Positions 33,112 through 41,790 of a DNA stretch of 64,000 nucleotides are shown here, piece after piece. The notes under the pieces were generated by a model that did not search any database, was not told where the DNA came from, and worked only from the letters and a program-made list of their open reading frames with translations. Source of the stretch: Catelliglobosispora koreensis DSM 44566. Its GTDB lineage: Bacteria > Actinomycetota > Actinomycetes > Mycobacteriales > Micromonosporaceae. Numbering within the stretch: position 1 is the stretch's first letter; every line of letters starts with the position of its first letter. The stretch is taken from the NCBI RefSeq assembly GCF_000379685.1, contig NZ_KB903283.1:404320-468319 (forward strand), given 5' to 3'. A program made the position numbers and the translations under genes.

Positions 33112-33632
33112 CCGCGCCCGCCGCTCCTGCGGGTTCGGCGAGGTTTCGCCGGCTGCGCTGGGTGCCGCTCGGTGTGCTGCTGCTGGGAGCGGCCGAGTTC
33201 TTCACGCTGATCGCGGTCGCGAAGCTCATCGGCAACACCCTGGTGGCGATCCTGATCCTGATCGCGCTGAGCCTGCTAGGGACCGCTCTCGTGCGCCGTG
33301 AGGGCATCCGCGCGTGGCGGCGGTTGCGGACCGCCCGCAGGGCTGGCGGTCCCGCGGGCGACGAAGTGCTCTACGGCGTGGCCGGGCTCATCGCCTCGCT
33401 GCTTTTGCTCGTGCCAGGCTTCCTGACCGGGATCGCTGGTTTGCTGATGTTGCTGCCGCCAGTGCGCAAGCTCGTGCGCGACCGGCTGCGCAAGGCGACC
33501 GAGAAGCGGGTGCCGCCGCGGGTCGCGGGGAACATGTTCGGCCCGCGCAAAGTACGCGTAGATACAGCGAAGCCGTCCCCTCAAGCGGGAACGGCTTCGT
33601 CAGAAGTAATCGAAGGCGAAATCGTCGACTGA
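33108..33632 (+). CDS. fxsA: FxsA-family membrane protein
   Basis: A 174-residue protein from GTG 33108, which overlaps the ppm1 stop (GTGA); a GTG at 33102 would add two residues. Three to four membrane helices: VPLGVLLLGAAEFFTLIAVA, NTLVAILILIALSLLGTAL, then LYGVAGLIASLLLLVPGFLT and TGIAGLLMLLPPVRKLVRD. This is the FxsA layout; in E. coli FxsA relieves exclusion of phage T7 by the F plasmid, but its normal job is unknown. A charged C-terminal tail is cytoplasmic. It ends one base before the convergent rbpA stop. Confidence 0.88.
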   Translation: MTAPAAPAGSARFRRLRWVPLGVLLLGAAEFFTLIAVAKLIGNTLVAILILIALSLLGTALVRREGIRAWRRLRTARRAGGPAGDEVLYGVAGLIASLLLLVPGFLTGIAGLLMLLPPVRKLVRDRLRKATEKRVPPRVAGNMFGPRKVRVDTAKPSPQAGTASSEVIEGEIVD

Positions 33633-33971
33633 TCAACGACCGCGGCGGGTGCGAACCTCAGTCAGGCGCTCGTTGAGGATTTCTTCCAGCTCCTCGATGG
33701 AGCGGCGCTCCAGGAGCATGTCCCAGTGGGTGCGCGGCGGCTTGGTCTTCTTCTGCTCCGGCTCGCTGCCGTCAACGAGACGGGCCACGCTGCCGTCGAA
33801 CTTGCATTCCCACGTCGCGGGCACTTCAGCGTCGACCGCGAAGGGCACCTCGAACTGGTGACCGTTGGCACAGAGATATTCACGGCTCTGCCTCGGCGCG
33901 AGTTCGGTGTTGCGGTCGGACTCATAGCTGACGGCCCCCAGACGGCTTCCCCGCAGCATGCGCTCGCCCAT
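33633..33971 (-). CDS. rbpA: RNA polymerase-binding protein RbpA
   Basis: A 112-residue protein from ATG 33971, with GGGAG upstream. The N-terminal tail and core are MLRGSRLGAVSYESD and QSREYLCANGHQFEVPFAVD (zinc-binding Cys/His), with a further Cys in WECKFDG. The C-terminal sigma-interaction region is KPPRTHWDMLLERRSIEELE. RbpA binds the beta subunit and principal sigma factor and stabilises open complexes in actinobacteria. In Streptomyces it is induced by disulfide stress through SigR, and a matching promoter lies upstream here. The frame continues to 34166 but that part is the untranslated leader. Confidence 0.95.
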   Translation of the reverse strand: MGERMLRGSRLGAVSYESDRNTELAPRQSREYLCANGHQFEVPFAVDAEVPATWECKFDGSVARLVDGSEPEQKKTKPPRTHWDMLLERRSIEELEEILNERLTEVRTRRGR

Positions 33972-34011
33972 ATCAGCTCTCCCTCGCTTTAAGCCAGTAA
34001 TCAGTTCATGC

Positions 34012-34038
34012 AACGACACGGCGCGGTTCACGATTCCC
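34012..34038 (-). promoter_or_regulatory. SigR-type promoter of rbpA
   Basis: On the minus strand GGGAAT (34038-34033) is followed by exactly 18 bp and then GTT (34014-34012), the consensus for SigR (GGAAT-N18-GTT). It lies 41 bp upstream of the rbpA start codon. Streptomyces coelicolor rbpA is a known SigR target, so position and motif agree with established regulation. Confidence 0.75.
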
Positions 34039-34112
34039 GCGACCGGGCAACAATACTCTGTGTTACTCCGTTCGGCCTCACCTGAGGCGGCCATCACGCT
34101 ATTGTCCGTTTT

Positions 34113-35600
34113 ATGACGATCGCTGGAGACGTGCCGAATCAGCCCGTCAGGGGATGGCTCGGACATCCGCGCGGTCTAAGCACGCTGTTCTTCACCGAGA
34201 TGTGGGAGCGGTTCAGCTTCTACGGTATGCGGGCCATTCTCGTCTTGTTCCTAGCCAAGAGCGTGGCCGATGGCGGGTTCGGGCTAGCCGAAGCGGCAGC
34301 GATCTCCATCGTTTCGATCTACAACTCGATGGTCTACTTCATGTCGCTGCCCGGCGGGTGGGTGGCTGACCGCCTCACGGGTACGCGCCGGGCGGTCCTC
34401 TATGGCGGCATCGCCATCGCGATCGGACACTATCTTCTGTCGCTTCACGTGCAACCGGTGTTCTTCCTCGGTCTCGTGGTGATCGTGCTGGGCACGGGAT
34501 TGCTCAAGCCGAACATCTCCACGATGGTCGGTGAGCTTTACGACAAGCACCCGGAGCTCGAAGAGCACCGGCGCGACTCAGGTTTCACCATCTTCTACAT
34601 GGCGATCAACCTCGGTGCTCTGATCGCGCCGCTGCTGACGGGCTTTTTCGCCGACCGTCTGCAATGGCATGTCGCGTTTGGCATCGCGGCCGTCGGCATG
34701 ACCTTCGCCGTCATTCAGTACGTGCTGGGCGGCAAGCGCCTTGAAGGCGTCGGCTTGAAGCCGCACCATCCGCTGCCGGCGCCGCAACGCAAGCGCATCT
34801 TCACCATCGTCGCGGCGGTCGCCGCCGCGCTCGCCGTCATCTACGCCATTGACGTGGCGGCCGGATGGTTCAACGCCGATCACATCAAGGTGCCGCTGAC
34901 GGTGCTCGTGTTCGCCGTGCCGGTTATCTACTTTGGAATGATCTTCAAGGACAAGCAGCTGAAGAAGGAGGAAAGGTCACGCGTCAGCGCCTACGTGTGG
35001 ATTTTCCTTGGGGCGACACTGTTCTGGATGATCTATGACCAATCCTCGACGGTCGTCAACCTGTTCATCGACAACAAAGTGGAGCGCGATCTCGGCTTCT
35101 TCACGATCCCGACCGCGTGGTTCCAGTCCGCCAACCCGGCTTTCATCCTGCTGCTGGCGCCTATCTTCGCCTGGATCTGGGTCAAACTTGGCCGCCGCCA
35201 GCCGGGAACTCCCGTGAAGTTCTCGTGGGCGATCATCCTCATCGGCATTTCGTTTGGTGTCATGGCGATCGCCGGGTCACTGGCCATCAGCGGGCTGATC
35301 TCGGCCTGGTGGATCGTGCTGGTGTTCCTGATTCAGACGATCGCCGAGCTGTTGCTCAGCCCCGTCGGCCTATCGGTGACGACGAAACTGGCCCCGATGC
35401 GGTACGCCAGCCAGATCATGGGGCTGTGGTTCCTGGCGACCGCGACCGGTAACGCGATCAGTGCCTGGGTGGGCCCGATCAGCGAACGGGTGCGTGACGT
35501 AGTCTACTACGGCACGATCGGCGCCATCGCTGTCGTGATGGGACTGTGCTTCTGGCTCGGGGCCAAGGCGATCTCGCGGTTGATGGCGGGTGTGCACTAG
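34113..35600 (+). CDS. Proton-dependent oligopeptide transporter (POT/PTR2, DtpT-like)
   Basis: A 495-residue integral membrane protein of the POT family of the major facilitator superfamily. The family signature is visible near the N-terminus (FFTEMWERFSFYGMRAILVL, containing the ExxERFxYY-like motif), and a second in GFTIFYMAINLGALIAPLLT. It has about 14 hydrophobic segments. It imports di- and tripeptides with protons. It is divergent from rbpA, 141 bp apart, and followed 26 bp later by a methyltransferase gene on the same strand. Confidence 0.92.
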   Translation: MTIAGDVPNQPVRGWLGHPRGLSTLFFTEMWERFSFYGMRAILVLFLAKSVADGGFGLAEAAAISIVSIYNSMVYFMSLPGGWVADRLTGTRRAVLYGGIAIAIGHYLLSLHVQPVFFLGLVVIVLGTGLLKPNISTMVGELYDKHPELEEHRRDSGFTIFYMAINLGALIAPLLTGFFADRLQWHVAFGIAAVGMTFAVIQYVLGGKRLEGVGLKPHHPLPAPQRKRIFTIVAAVAAALAVIYAIDVAAGWFNADHIKVPLTVLVFAVPVIYFGMIFKDKQLKKEERSRVSAYVWIFLGATLFWMIYDQSSTVVNLFIDNKVERDLGFFTIPTAWFQSANPAFILLLAPIFAWIWVKLGRRQPGTPVKFSWAIILIGISFGVMAIAGSLAISGLISAWWIVLVFLIQTIAELLLSPVGLSVTTKLAPMRYASQIMGLWFLATATGNAISAWVGPISERVRDVVYYGTIGAIAVVMGLCFWLGAKAISRLMAGVH

Positions 35601-35626
35601 ACGCTGCCGCCGGGGATGATCGGTAA

Positions 35627-36415
35627 ATGATCGACGGATGGCAGTGGGATAGCACGCTGTTCAAGGGTTCCGCTGGCTATTACGAGCGAGGGCGTCTTCC
35701 TTACGCGCCAGGCTTTGCTGACAGATTGGCCAAGATTCTAGGGCTAGATGGCAGCGGCAGACTGCTCGATGCCGGCTGCGGTCCCGGGACCGTAACCCTA
35801 GCGCTAGCACCGTTTTTCGCCGAAGCCGTCGGCGTCGACCCCGACGAGGACATGCTCGCTGAGGCTTCACGGCGTGGGATCGCCAACGCTTCATGGGTGC
35901 TGGCCCGTGCGGAAGATCTGCCCGCAGGGCTGGGTGTGTTCCGGACCGTCGTGTTCGCCAATTCGTTTCACTGGACGGACCGCGATCGCGTCGCCGCGAC
36001 GGTGTTCACGATGCTGGAGCCCGGTGGCGCGTTCGTCCACATGAGCGATCTCAAGGACTCGTCTGGGGAGTCTGCGCTTTACGGCCAGATTCGCTCGCTC
36101 GTGCGGGCCTACCTCGGGCCGGTGCGCCGCGCGGGCCAAGGCACCCTGCCCAACGGGACGCCCGGTGGCGAGGACCTCGTGCTGGCTAACGCAGGTTTCG
36201 TGGACTTCGAGCGGCACATTGTCGACAGTGGGCAGACCGTCGAGCGCAATGCGGACGACGTGGTGGCATGGGTGTTCTCTCGGTCGGCGTCGGCGCCCCA
36301 TTTGTTCGGCGATCGGCTGGCCGCATTCGAGCGTGACCTGCGGGCGCTGGTGCCGGCCGCGTTCGTGGAACGAGTGCCGTCAACCGAGATCAAGGTTTGG
36401 CGGACACCGAACTAA
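35627..36415 (+). CDS. Class I SAM-dependent methyltransferase
   Basis: A 262-residue protein with SAM motif I LLDAGCGPGTVTLALA, acid motif GVDPDEDMLAEASRRG, and VFRTVVFANSFHWTDRD plus VFTMLEPGGAFVHMS as later motifs. It resembles generic methyltransferase fold 11 enzymes; substrate unknown. Its TAA stop lies inside the first TetR operator of the next operon, so readthrough into the hydrolase gene would be sensitive to that repressor. Confidence 0.85.
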   Translation: MIDGWQWDSTLFKGSAGYYERGRLPYAPGFADRLAKILGLDGSGRLLDAGCGPGTVTLALAPFFAEAVGVDPDEDMLAEASRRGIANASWVLARAEDLPAGLGVFRTVVFANSFHWTDRDRVAATVFTMLEPGGAFVHMSDLKDSSGESALYGQIRSLVRAYLGPVRRAGQGTLPNGTPGGEDLVLANAGFVDFERHIVDSGQTVERNADDVVAWVFSRSASAPHLFGDRLAAFERDLRALVPAAFVERVPSTEIKVWRTPN

Positions 36416-36446
36416 CCGTGTGGTTAAATTACTAACCATGTGGTTA
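36413..36446. promoter_or_regulatory. Two tandem TetR operators before the hydrolase-TetR operon
   Basis: TAACCGTGTGGTTA (36413-36426) and TAACCATGTGGTTA (36433-36446) are near-identical 5-4-5 inverted repeats 20 bp apart, on the same face of the helix. The second covers the ATG (36438) of the alpha/beta hydrolase gene. The next gene but one encodes a TetR protein, its obvious ligand. Confidence 0.72.
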
Positions 36447-37430
36447 GACGCGTCTGAGAAGCCAAAGTCCCGCTGGCGGACCGCCGGGCAGGTCGCGACC
36501 GTCATCGCCGGGATCTCCATGCTCGCGTGGCTGGTGTTGCGGGACACCTCGCCGATCGGCCACTGGACCTCCGCTGGGGGCAAGGATGACTTCATGTCGG
36601 CCTACGCCAAGGCGATGCAGGCACTTCCCGCGCCCGACGCGACGCTAGACGTGCGCACCAGTTACGGCGTCGTGCGGATGTACCGCTTCGACGGTGACGG
36701 TCCGGACACGACACCGCTGGTCCTGTTGCCGGGACGGTCAGCGGCCTCACCGATGTGGGCTGACAACGTGCCCTCGTTACGGAAGCTGCGAACCGTCTAC
36801 ACGATCGACCTGCTCGGCGAACCAGGAGCCAGCATCCAGGACCGTCCGGTGGTAAATGATGACGATCAGGCGCGATGGCTGCACGAAGCGTTCCAGCAGC
36901 TGCCTGAGCCAGCGGTTCACCTGCTCGGCGTCTCGATCGGTGGCTGGACCGCGATGAACCTAGCCGTGCGGCAACCGCAGAAAATCAAGAGCGTCATCGT
37001 GCTGGACCCGGTCATGACCTTCACCAACTTGTCAGCCGGCGTGATCGTGCGCTCGATCCCGGTGTCCGTGAAGTGGGCGCCAAAGAGCTGGCGCGACAGC
37101 TTCAACAGCTGGACCGCCAACGGCGCACCTGTCGAAGACGTCCCGGTGGCCGACATGATCGAGTCGGGGATGCAGAACTACGTGCTGAAACTGCCTGCGC
37201 CCACGCGACTTTCCAGCGAACAGCTCGCCTCGCTGCAGATGCCGGTCCTGGCGATCATGGCGGGCAAGTCAGTCATGCACGACTCCGCGGCCGGAGCGCG
37301 AACAGCCAAGGAAACGCTGCGGCAGGGCACTGTATTGACCTACGAGGACGCCTCGCATGCGCTAAACGGCGAATATCCGGATAGGATCGCCGCCGACGTC
37401 GGCACTTTCCTCAATGGCTTGGAGCGCTGA
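36438..37430 (+). CDS. Membrane-anchored alpha/beta hydrolase
   Basis: A 330-residue protein from ATG 36438. Residues about 14-34 form a membrane anchor (TAGQVATVIAGISMLAWLVL). The hydrolase domain has the nucleophile elbow GVSIGGWTAM (Ser of GxSxG), VIVLDPVMTF, and the late acid/His pair region LAIMAGKS and EDASHALNGEYP. Substrate unknown. The start codon lies within a TetR operator, and the tetR gene follows after the stop, so the pair is self-regulated. The frame extends back into the methyltransferase gene, but no start there is credible. Confidence 0.83.
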   Translation: MWLDASEKPKSRWRTAGQVATVIAGISMLAWLVLRDTSPIGHWTSAGGKDDFMSAYAKAMQALPAPDATLDVRTSYGVVRMYRFDGDGPDTTPLVLLPGRSAASPMWADNVPSLRKLRTVYTIDLLGEPGASIQDRPVVNDDDQARWLHEAFQQLPEPAVHLLGVSIGGWTAMNLAVRQPQKIKSVIVLDPVMTFTNLSAGVIVRSIPVSVKWAPKSWRDSFNSWTANGAPVEDVPVADMIESGMQNYVLKLPAPTRLSSEQLASLQMPVLAIMAGKSVMHDSAAGARTAKETLRQGTVLTYEDASHALNGEYPDRIAADVGTFLNGLER

Positions 37431-38030
37431 GTGCGGCAGCTGACCCTCACCGAGCAGGCCCGCCGGGCACAGCTCGTCAACGTCACGATCGATTTAATCG
37501 CCATTCACGGGTACGCGAGCTGCTCGCTGCAGCGCATCGCCGATGCCGCCGGCATCACCAAAGCCGCGGTCATCTATCACTTCGCGTCCAAGAACGCGGT
37601 CGTACGGTCCGCCTACGAGCACGTCATCGCCTCGCTGACGGCCCACATGCAGGAGCGGATCGCGCTGGCGGCGAGCCCGTCAGACGCCGTCGACGCCTAC
37701 GTCACCTCGCTGATGGGTTATATGGCCGCCCATCCCAGCCATGTGCGCGTCATCACCGAGTCCCTCGGCGGACACCATGACACGGGCATCGAGGACAGCC
37801 CGCATTCGGCCGCCCGCTGGAAGCCTTTGGCGGCAATGATTCAGGCCGCCGTGGACGACGGCGGTTATCGCTCCGATGTGGACAGCCGGACTCTGGCCCT
37901 TATGCTCAACGGTGCCATTGACGCGCTGGTCGCCGAATCCCTTACCGACGCGGCGTTCGACCTCGCCACCGCGACAACGGCCGTGCTGACGATGCTGCAC
38001 CGCACCGCTTTAAAGCAACCGCGCGGCTAA
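37431..38030 (+). CDS. TetR-family transcriptional regulator
   Basis: A 199-residue protein from GTG directly after the hydrolase stop. The N-terminal HTH is LQRIADAAGITKAAVIYHFA, typical TetR, followed by a helical ligand-binding domain. Two palindromes of TAACC/GGTTA upstream of the operon are its likely sites. Its C-terminal 21 bp overlap the convergent gene at 38010. Its ligand is unknown but presumably relates to the hydrolase substrate. Confidence 0.88.
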   Translation: MRQLTLTEQARRAQLVNVTIDLIAIHGYASCSLQRIADAAGITKAAVIYHFASKNAVVRSAYEHVIASLTAHMQERIALAASPSDAVDAYVTSLMGYMAAHPSHVRVITESLGGHHDTGIEDSPHSAARWKPLAAMIQAAVDDGGYRSDVDSRTLALMLNGAIDALVAESLTDAAFDLATATTAVLTMLHRTALKQPRG

Positions 38031-38639
38031 CTCGACGGCCTCCTGTGGCGTCGCCGCGTGGTGGGTCTGGCCGTCAGCCGACACGTGGAAACCTTGGTGC
38101 GCACGGACAATCTGCACGAGTGTGCGCCCGAAGGGCAGGACCTGATCCAGGAAGCGGATTTCGTACATGCCGGTGTAGGGGAAGTGCTGGCGTAACACGG
38201 GTTCGGCGTGCGCGGCCTCGACCATGGCCACGTATTCTGGCCATCCCGTTTCGGATGCCAAGGCGCGCAAGCACTCCCAGCCCGCCGTGATGACTTGCTC
38301 GGCGCCCTGCTCCGCCGCCTCAGCAAGCGACCCCAGTGTCGAGTGCGCCGCCATCGCTTGAATGTCGCGCACAGGCACCCCGGTCTGCCACGCGTGGGCG
38401 ACCCGTGCCAGCTCGTCAAGCTCTTGCGTCTGCCCACCAATGAAGTGAACGCCCAGCCCCCAGCCATCGAAGTAGAAGTCTCCCGGTTCCGGGCCCTCGC
38501 CAACCTCAAGCGGATCACGGATACCCAGCGTGGAGGGGACGGTGGCGTGCTTGAGCGGATCGTCGGCTTCCGGGACAACGTTCGGCAAGCTAAGGCCCTG
38601 CGCGGCAGCACTGTCCCGTAACGACTCGGCGAACGTCAT
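38010..38639 (-). CDS. Hypothetical protein, unknown function
   Basis: A 209-residue protein from ATG 38639. It is rich in acidic and aromatic residues, with no signal peptide or membrane segment. Recognisable blocks are PEPGDFYFDGWGLGVHFIGG, AWQTGVPVRDIQAMAA and the C-terminal TGMYEIRFLDQVLPFGRTLV, none of which I can assign to a family. It starts two bases after the stop of the ASCH-Sel1 gene, so the two are co-translated and probably work together. The frame remains open upstream to 38831 within that gene. Confidence 0.7.
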   Translation of the reverse strand: MTFAESLRDSAAAQGLSLPNVVPEADDPLKHATVPSTLGIRDPLEVGEGPEPGDFYFDGWGLGVHFIGGQTQELDELARVAHAWQTGVPVRDIQAMAAHSTLGSLAEAAEQGAEQVITAGWECLRALASETGWPEYVAMVEAAHAEPVLRQHFPYTGMYEIRFLDQVLPFGRTLVQIVRAHQGFHVSADGQTHHAATPQEAVELAARLL

Positions 38640-38641
38640 GG

Positions 38642-39466
38642 CTAGCCGTGGGCTTGACCCTGGAGTTCCCGGGTCAGCGCGGTCAAGTTGTCCTTGCCGG
38701 CGTGACTGCCCAGGTCGGCGGCTTTGCGGTACCAATGCAGGGCTTGTTCTTTGTCGCCAAGGTAATCGTAGACATTGCCCAGCTCGGCCATCGCCTCGAC
38801 ATGGCCATTGGCGACCGCGCGCTTGAGCCACGGCTCGGCCTCTTCGGCTTCGCCTTCGAACAGCAGGGCCGTGCCGAGGACCGCCATCGCTTCGGTGTCA
38901 CCGTTTTTGGCGGCTTTCTCATACCACTCGCGTGCCTCGCTAGCGGCTTGCTCTTCGCGGTCGGTGCCCTCGTAACGTTCACCGAGCAGATCAGCCAAGG
39001 CCACCATCGCCCAGGTGTCACCGGCCTCGGCCGCTTCACGCACACCGTCTTCAAGCTTTTCCACGACCCGGAACCGCTGCGTGACCGCGACGGTGTCATC
39101 GTCGATCGTGAAATTCGGGTCACCGGCGAACTCGCGGTATTCGGCCGAGTGCCAGAACCGCTCGTGCCCCGCACGCCACTGCTCGACCGACTTGTAGCCT
39201 TCGCCTTCGTCGATGGCGTGCCGCAGGTCGATGTCGCCGACCGTGCACTCGGCGATCTCTTCGAGCTCGATGACCGCGACCGGCCGCTCAGCGGAATCGA
39301 TCACGACTGACCGTTCGCCGGGTGACTCCAGCTCGGTCCCTTCGATCGTGTAGTCCTGCTTGAGACCGGTCGTGGAAGTCTTGCTGCCGTTGAGGATGGC
39401 TGCGATCAGCTTGTCACGCAGCGGTCCCGGAAACGCGAACTCGGCCTTGGGCAGGTCTTCATACAT
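38642..39466 (-). CDS. ASCH domain fused to Sel1-like repeats
   Basis: A 274-residue protein from ATG 39466. Residues 1-145 form an ASCH domain (FAFPGPLRDKLIAAILNGSK, TSTTGLKQDY, VIDSAERPVAVIELEEIAEC), a fold linked to RNA binding and base-modified nucleoside hydrolysis. Residues about 155-274 hold three Sel1/TPR-like repeats (AMVALADLLGERYEG, ASEAREWYEKAAKNGDTEAM, ALHWYRKAADLGSHAG). The combination is unusual; Sel1 repeats normally bind proteins. It is immediately followed by the unknown gene at 38010. No regulator is apparent. Confidence 0.83.
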   Translation of the reverse strand: MYEDLPKAEFAFPGPLRDKLIAAILNGSKTSTTGLKQDYTIEGTELESPGERSVVIDSAERPVAVIELEEIAECTVGDIDLRHAIDEGEGYKSVEQWRAGHERFWHSAEYREFAGDPNFTIDDDTVAVTQRFRVVEKLEDGVREAAEAGDTWAMVALADLLGERYEGTDREEQAASEAREWYEKAAKNGDTEAMAVLGTALLFEGEAEEAEPWLKRAVANGHVEAMAELGNVYDYLGDKEQALHWYRKAADLGSHAGKDNLTALTRELQGQAHG

Positions 39467-39506
39467 CGGGACAGCGTAGCGAAGGTCAGCGCCCGCCTGA
39501 ACCCTC

Positions 39507-40838
39507 TTAAGACGGCAGAACGGGAGCGGGCTCGGGAGCATCGGCAGGACTGGCCTGACGGGGAATGACAGGCTGGGCGGGCTTGCTGAGCTGGAAGCGG
39601 TCACGGGCCCACTGGGCGACCTTGCGCCCCAGGCGGACGGAGGGGCGTTCGACCAGCAGGTACGTGATCTGACTGAAGCCGAGCGTCAGTCCAACCCAGA
39701 CGATCAGGCTCAGGATGGCGTTGCCCGGCACGGAATCAGGCACCGCTGGCACGGACATCAGCACGACCCAGTGGATCAGATAGACCGAATAGCTGATCCG
39801 GCCCAGCCACTGCAGGACAGCTGGCCAGGTGATGCGGTTGCGCAAGGCATGGGCCGCAAGGAAAACGGCCAGCGCCACCACGACGGCGACGGACTCGGTC
39901 CACCAGGCGCCGCCGAGCATGTCCTCGCCACCCCAGCTCTTGAAGTGCAGGCGGAACGAGACACAGCTGGCCACGGCGACGAAGCCGATCGTGACCCAGC
40001 CGAGCCAGACCGGCATCTGGCGGGCAGCCATGCGGTAGATGACCGTGCCGGTGAACATCAGCGACAGGAAGATGACGGCCTGGTGCAATGGCCAGGACCG
40101 GTTGAGGAACAAGGCCACGGCCACGAAACCAACGCCAGCCGCGTAGAGGGCCATGCCCTTGCCCTTGGCGAACAGTGCGGCGGCCGCGGCGATGATGGCG
40201 GCGATCGCGAGGACTCGCACCGGGTTGCCGACGTGGTTGGGATCGCTGTGCGCCCAAGGCGTTAGCGCCGAGTCGATGAGGAATGTGTCAGCGGCGATGA
40301 GGGCGAAGCCGCCGAGGAACAGGGCGAAAGCGGCTGACGTCTTGCGGAACCGGGTCACGAAGATGACCGAGGTGAGGGCGTAGAAGCAGATCTCGTACGG
40401 CAGTGTCCACGCTGGAGCGAGCAGGTGTGGTGCCCCGATGAAGTTGGTCATCAGCGACGCGTTGCCCGCCAGCACCACAAACGGGTGGTTGAAGATCCAC
40501 TCGGGCAAGGGCAGGAGCTTGAGTGACCACAGCACCACGACGGCGGCCGACAGCAGCCAGAACAAGGGCACGAGCCGGAAAACGCGGCCGATCCAGAACT
40601 CCACGAGCGAGCCGCGGCGTTCCAGTGAGGCCGGAATGATGTAGCCGCTGACGATGAAGAACAGCATGACCCCGAAGCTGCCGAAGTTCAGCAAGCTGTG
40701 GCTTACCCACCAGAACCCAGGCGTGCCAACGGGTGCGGCGTTTCCGATGTGGTAGAGCGCGACCAGCAGGGCGGCGATACCACGCAACACGTCGAGGAAG
40801 CCAAGACGGTTTTCGGTGGCCTGGGGGGCGGGGGTCAC
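39507..40838 (-). CDS. Acyltransferase family 3 (OafA/YrhL-like) membrane protein
   Basis: A membrane protein of about 443 residues with 10-11 helices. The N-terminus shows the family pattern RLGFLDVLRGIAALLVALYH with the catalytic-type His, then FGVMLFFIVSGYIIPASLER, and WIGRVFRLVPLFWLLSA (RxxRxxP-like). The C-terminus has ISYSVYLIHWVVLM. These enzymes O-acylate cell-surface sugars or antibiotics at the membrane. The start is uncertain: GTG 40838 or GTG 40865, neither with a good ribosome-binding site. The longer frame to 41354 overlaps the divergent MerR gene and is not believed. The last 35 residues form a Pro/Ala-rich cytoplasmic tail. Confidence 0.87.
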   Translation of the reverse strand: MTPAPQATENRLGFLDVLRGIAALLVALYHIGNAAPVGTPGFWWVSHSLLNFGSFGVMLFFIVSGYIIPASLERRGSLVEFWIGRVFRLVPLFWLLSAAVVVLWSLKLLPLPEWIFNHPFVVLAGNASLMTNFIGAPHLLAPAWTLPYEICFYALTSVIFVTRFRKTSAAFALFLGGFALIAADTFLIDSALTPWAHSDPNHVGNPVRVLAIAAIIAAAAALFAKGKGMALYAAGVGFVAVALFLNRSWPLHQAVIFLSLMFTGTVIYRMAARQMPVWLGWVTIGFVAVASCVSFRLHFKSWGGEDMLGGAWWTESVAVVVALAVFLAAHALRNRITWPAVLQWLGRISYSVYLIHWVVLMSVPAVPDSVPGNAILSLIVWVGLTLGFSQITYLLVERPSVRLGRKVAQWARDRFQLSKPAQPVIPRQASPADAPEPAPVLPS

Positions 40839-40964
40839 GGCGAGCCACGCTAGCAGGAAGCGCACGGTAGGGGAATCGGTCGATTTGCCGCACGTGTGCC
40901 GGAGCACAACGCTTGACTCTGACGTAACGGGAGACTGGAGCCTGGACTTCGAAAGGGGGAGAAC

Positions 40965-41723
40965 ATGAGCTACCAGATCGGAAAGGTCGCCGACCTCGCG
41001 GGCGTAACGGTCCGCACGCTGTACCACTACGACGAGATCGGCCTGCTGTCGCCGAGTGAGCGCACGAGCACCGGCTATCGCCGCTATGACGAGGCTGACC
41101 TGGAGCGGTTGCAGCAGATCCGCTATTACCGGGAGCTCGGGTTCTCCCTGGAGGAAATCGCCGAGATCCTCGACGAGCCCGGAGCCGATGCCGCCGCGCA
41201 TCTCAGAAGGCAGCACGAACTGCTCAGTGAACGCAAAGCCCGGCTCGAAAAGATGATCAACGCGGTTGAGTTCGCGATGGAGGCACAGAAGGTGGGCATC
41301 AAACTGACCCCGCAAGAGCGGTTCGAAGTCTTCGGTGACTTCGACCCAGACCAATATGACGCTGAGGCGCAGGAACGCTGGGGCGGCACGGACGCCTACA
41401 AGGAGTCAGCGCGGCGAACCAGCCAGTACACCAAAGAAGACTGGCAGAAGATGAAGGCCGAAAACGAGGAGTGGGGGCGCCGCATCGTCGCCATCATGGA
41501 CGCTGGCCTCGCCTCGGATAGCCCCGAGGCGATGGAGCTTGCCGAGGAGCACCGGCAGTCAATCAGCCGCTGGTTCTACGAGTGCTCGTATGAGATTCAG
41601 ACCGGCCTGGCGGAAATGTACCTGGCCGACGAGCGCTTCATGGCCACCTATGAGGCGATCAAGCCGGGGCTGACGGTCTTCCTGCACGACGCGATCATGG
41701 CTAACGCCGTGGCCCGGTCCTGA
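40965..41723 (+). CDS. MerR-family regulator with TipAS drug-recognition domain
   Basis: A 252-residue protein. Residues 1-75 are a MerR winged helix (YQIGKVADLAGVTVRTLYHY, then DEIGLLSPSERTSTGYRRYD), a coiled coil follows (85-115), and the C-terminal half is a TipAS-type domain that in Streptomyces TipAL binds thiopeptides (TKEDWQKMKAENEEWGRRIV, SISRWFYECSYEIQTGLAEM). The domain lacks an evident reactive Cys other than the one in YECSYE. The ATG follows a GGGGGAG site. A TTGACT hexamer at 40913-40918 is a candidate -35. The next gene downstream is a stress membrane protein, not obviously a target. Confidence 0.9.
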   Translation: MSYQIGKVADLAGVTVRTLYHYDEIGLLSPSERTSTGYRRYDEADLERLQQIRYYRELGFSLEEIAEILDEPGADAAAHLRRQHELLSERKARLEKMINAVEFAMEAQKVGIKLTPQERFEVFGDFDPDQYDAEAQERWGGTDAYKESARRTSQYTKEDWQKMKAENEEWGRRIVAIMDAGLASDSPEAMELAEEHRQSISRWFYECSYEIQTGLAEMYLADERFMATYEAIKPGLTVFLHDAIMANAVARS

Positions 41724-41790
41724 GTCATTTTCTGATTCGGGCGCGCTGACCTCGTACCCCATAGAAGATGTTCTTAAAGGGGGGTTTGAG

